DNA from: Xanthomonas vesicatoria ATCC 35937
GTDB taxonomy: Bacteria > Pseudomonadota > Gammaproteobacteria > Xanthomonadales > Xanthomonadaceae
Assembly (NCBI RefSeq): GCF_001908725.1
Contig: NZ_CP018725.1
Location: forward strand, 3,534,001 to 3,598,000
DNA: 64,000 bases
Direction of reading: 5' to 3'
Part shown: positions 63,910-64,000 of the stretch, one piece after another
Numbering within the stretch: position 1 is the stretch's first letter
Layout: every line of letters begins with the position of its first letter
The notes under the pieces: generated by a model
What the model was told of the DNA's origin: nothing
The model's input: the letters and a program-made list of their open reading frames with translations, nothing else
Databases searched by the model: none
Made by a program: the position numbers and the translations under genes

Positions 63910-64000
63910 TCAACCTATCTGCATCGGTGCGCGACTTTGCTCAAGTGCAGGTTCCTGCTGTGCTGCCAACGCACGTTCTTGTTGGGTGTTGGAGATTTGC
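63910..64000 (-). CDS. C-terminal end of a further XVIPCD-effector-like protein
   Basis: Only the last 30 codons lie in the window: QISNTQQERALAAQQEPALE, then QSRAPMQIG and a TGA at 63910-63912. The Gln/Ala/Glu-rich end resembles the tails that follow XVIPCDs in the two effectors above. The gene starts outside the window to the right. Identification as an X-T4SS effector is inference from the tail alone and the neighbourhood. Confidence 0.5.
   Translation of the reverse strand, partial: QISNTQQERALAAQQEPALEQSRAPMQIG

Overview
The window is chromosomal DNA of a plant-associated Xanthomonas. The evidence is the high G+C content and codon usage of most genes, the groES-groEL-xopX gene order, a second tandem XopX-family type III effector, Xanthomonas-style palindromic repeats, and effectors carrying the C-terminal XVIPCD signal of the Xanthomonadales bacteria-killing type IV secretion system (X-T4SS). 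The species cannot be fixed from sequence reading alone.

Layout, left to right. (1) 0.3-2.1 kb: a secreted endonuclease I. (2) 2.4-4.7 kb: groES-groEL behind a CIRCE-like operator. (3) 4.7-9.1 kb: two tandem XopX-family effectors on the minus strand; the distal copy has its start codon cut off by an 8-base C tract that breaks the frame. (4) 9.5-12.4 kb: a TonB-dependent receptor. (5) 13.2-14.4 kb: a DAHP synthase behind a leader peptide with seven aromatic residues in eight and competing terminator/antiterminator hairpins. (6) 15-36 kb: housekeeping and accessory genes: an acetyl-CoA hydrolase/CoA-transferase, two AsmA/DUF748-like envelope paralogues, a cupin/SMP-30 pair, glnE, a hydrolase operon, a queuosine-precursor transporter, a DUF2145 pair, an ELM1-like protein, a RutE-type nitroreductase, a YceI lipoprotein, and a siderophore-interacting protein with a PadR regulator. 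(7) 36.2-44.8 kb: a malonate decarboxylase operon, mdcACDEGBH plus a MatC-like carrier and a GntR regulator, with a near-ideal operator in front. Two unannotated small frames join mdcC to mdcD and mdcB to mdcH by ATGA overlaps at both ends. (8) 44.9-49.3 kb: a possible SMI1-like protein, a HAD phosphatase, and a three-gene partner-switching module (sensor SpoIIE phosphatase, RsbW-like kinase, STAS antagonist). (9) 49.4-51.4 kb: a lipoprotein immunity gene and an XVIPCD lipase effector. (10) 51.9-55.9 kb: a GH53 galactanase and aceE. (11) 56-64 kb: an accessory island. It holds an A+T-rich restriction-modification cassette (two m5C methyltransferases and an HNH nuclease), a truncated RAYT gene, a frameshifted IS3-family element, a second X-T4SS effector/immunity pair whose toxin domain I cannot assign, a second IS3-family element, and the tail of a further effector-like protein running off the right edge.

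How the parts fit: the window combines metabolism (malonate, aromatic amino acids, pyruvate, galactan), host interaction (XopX, galactanase, TonB receptor) and competition or defence (X-T4SS effector/immunity pairs and the restriction system). The most novel-looking signals are the aromatic attenuator, the C-tract frameshift in xopX, the unassigned XVIPCD toxin and its partial neighbour, and the translationally coupled small frames in the mdc operon.
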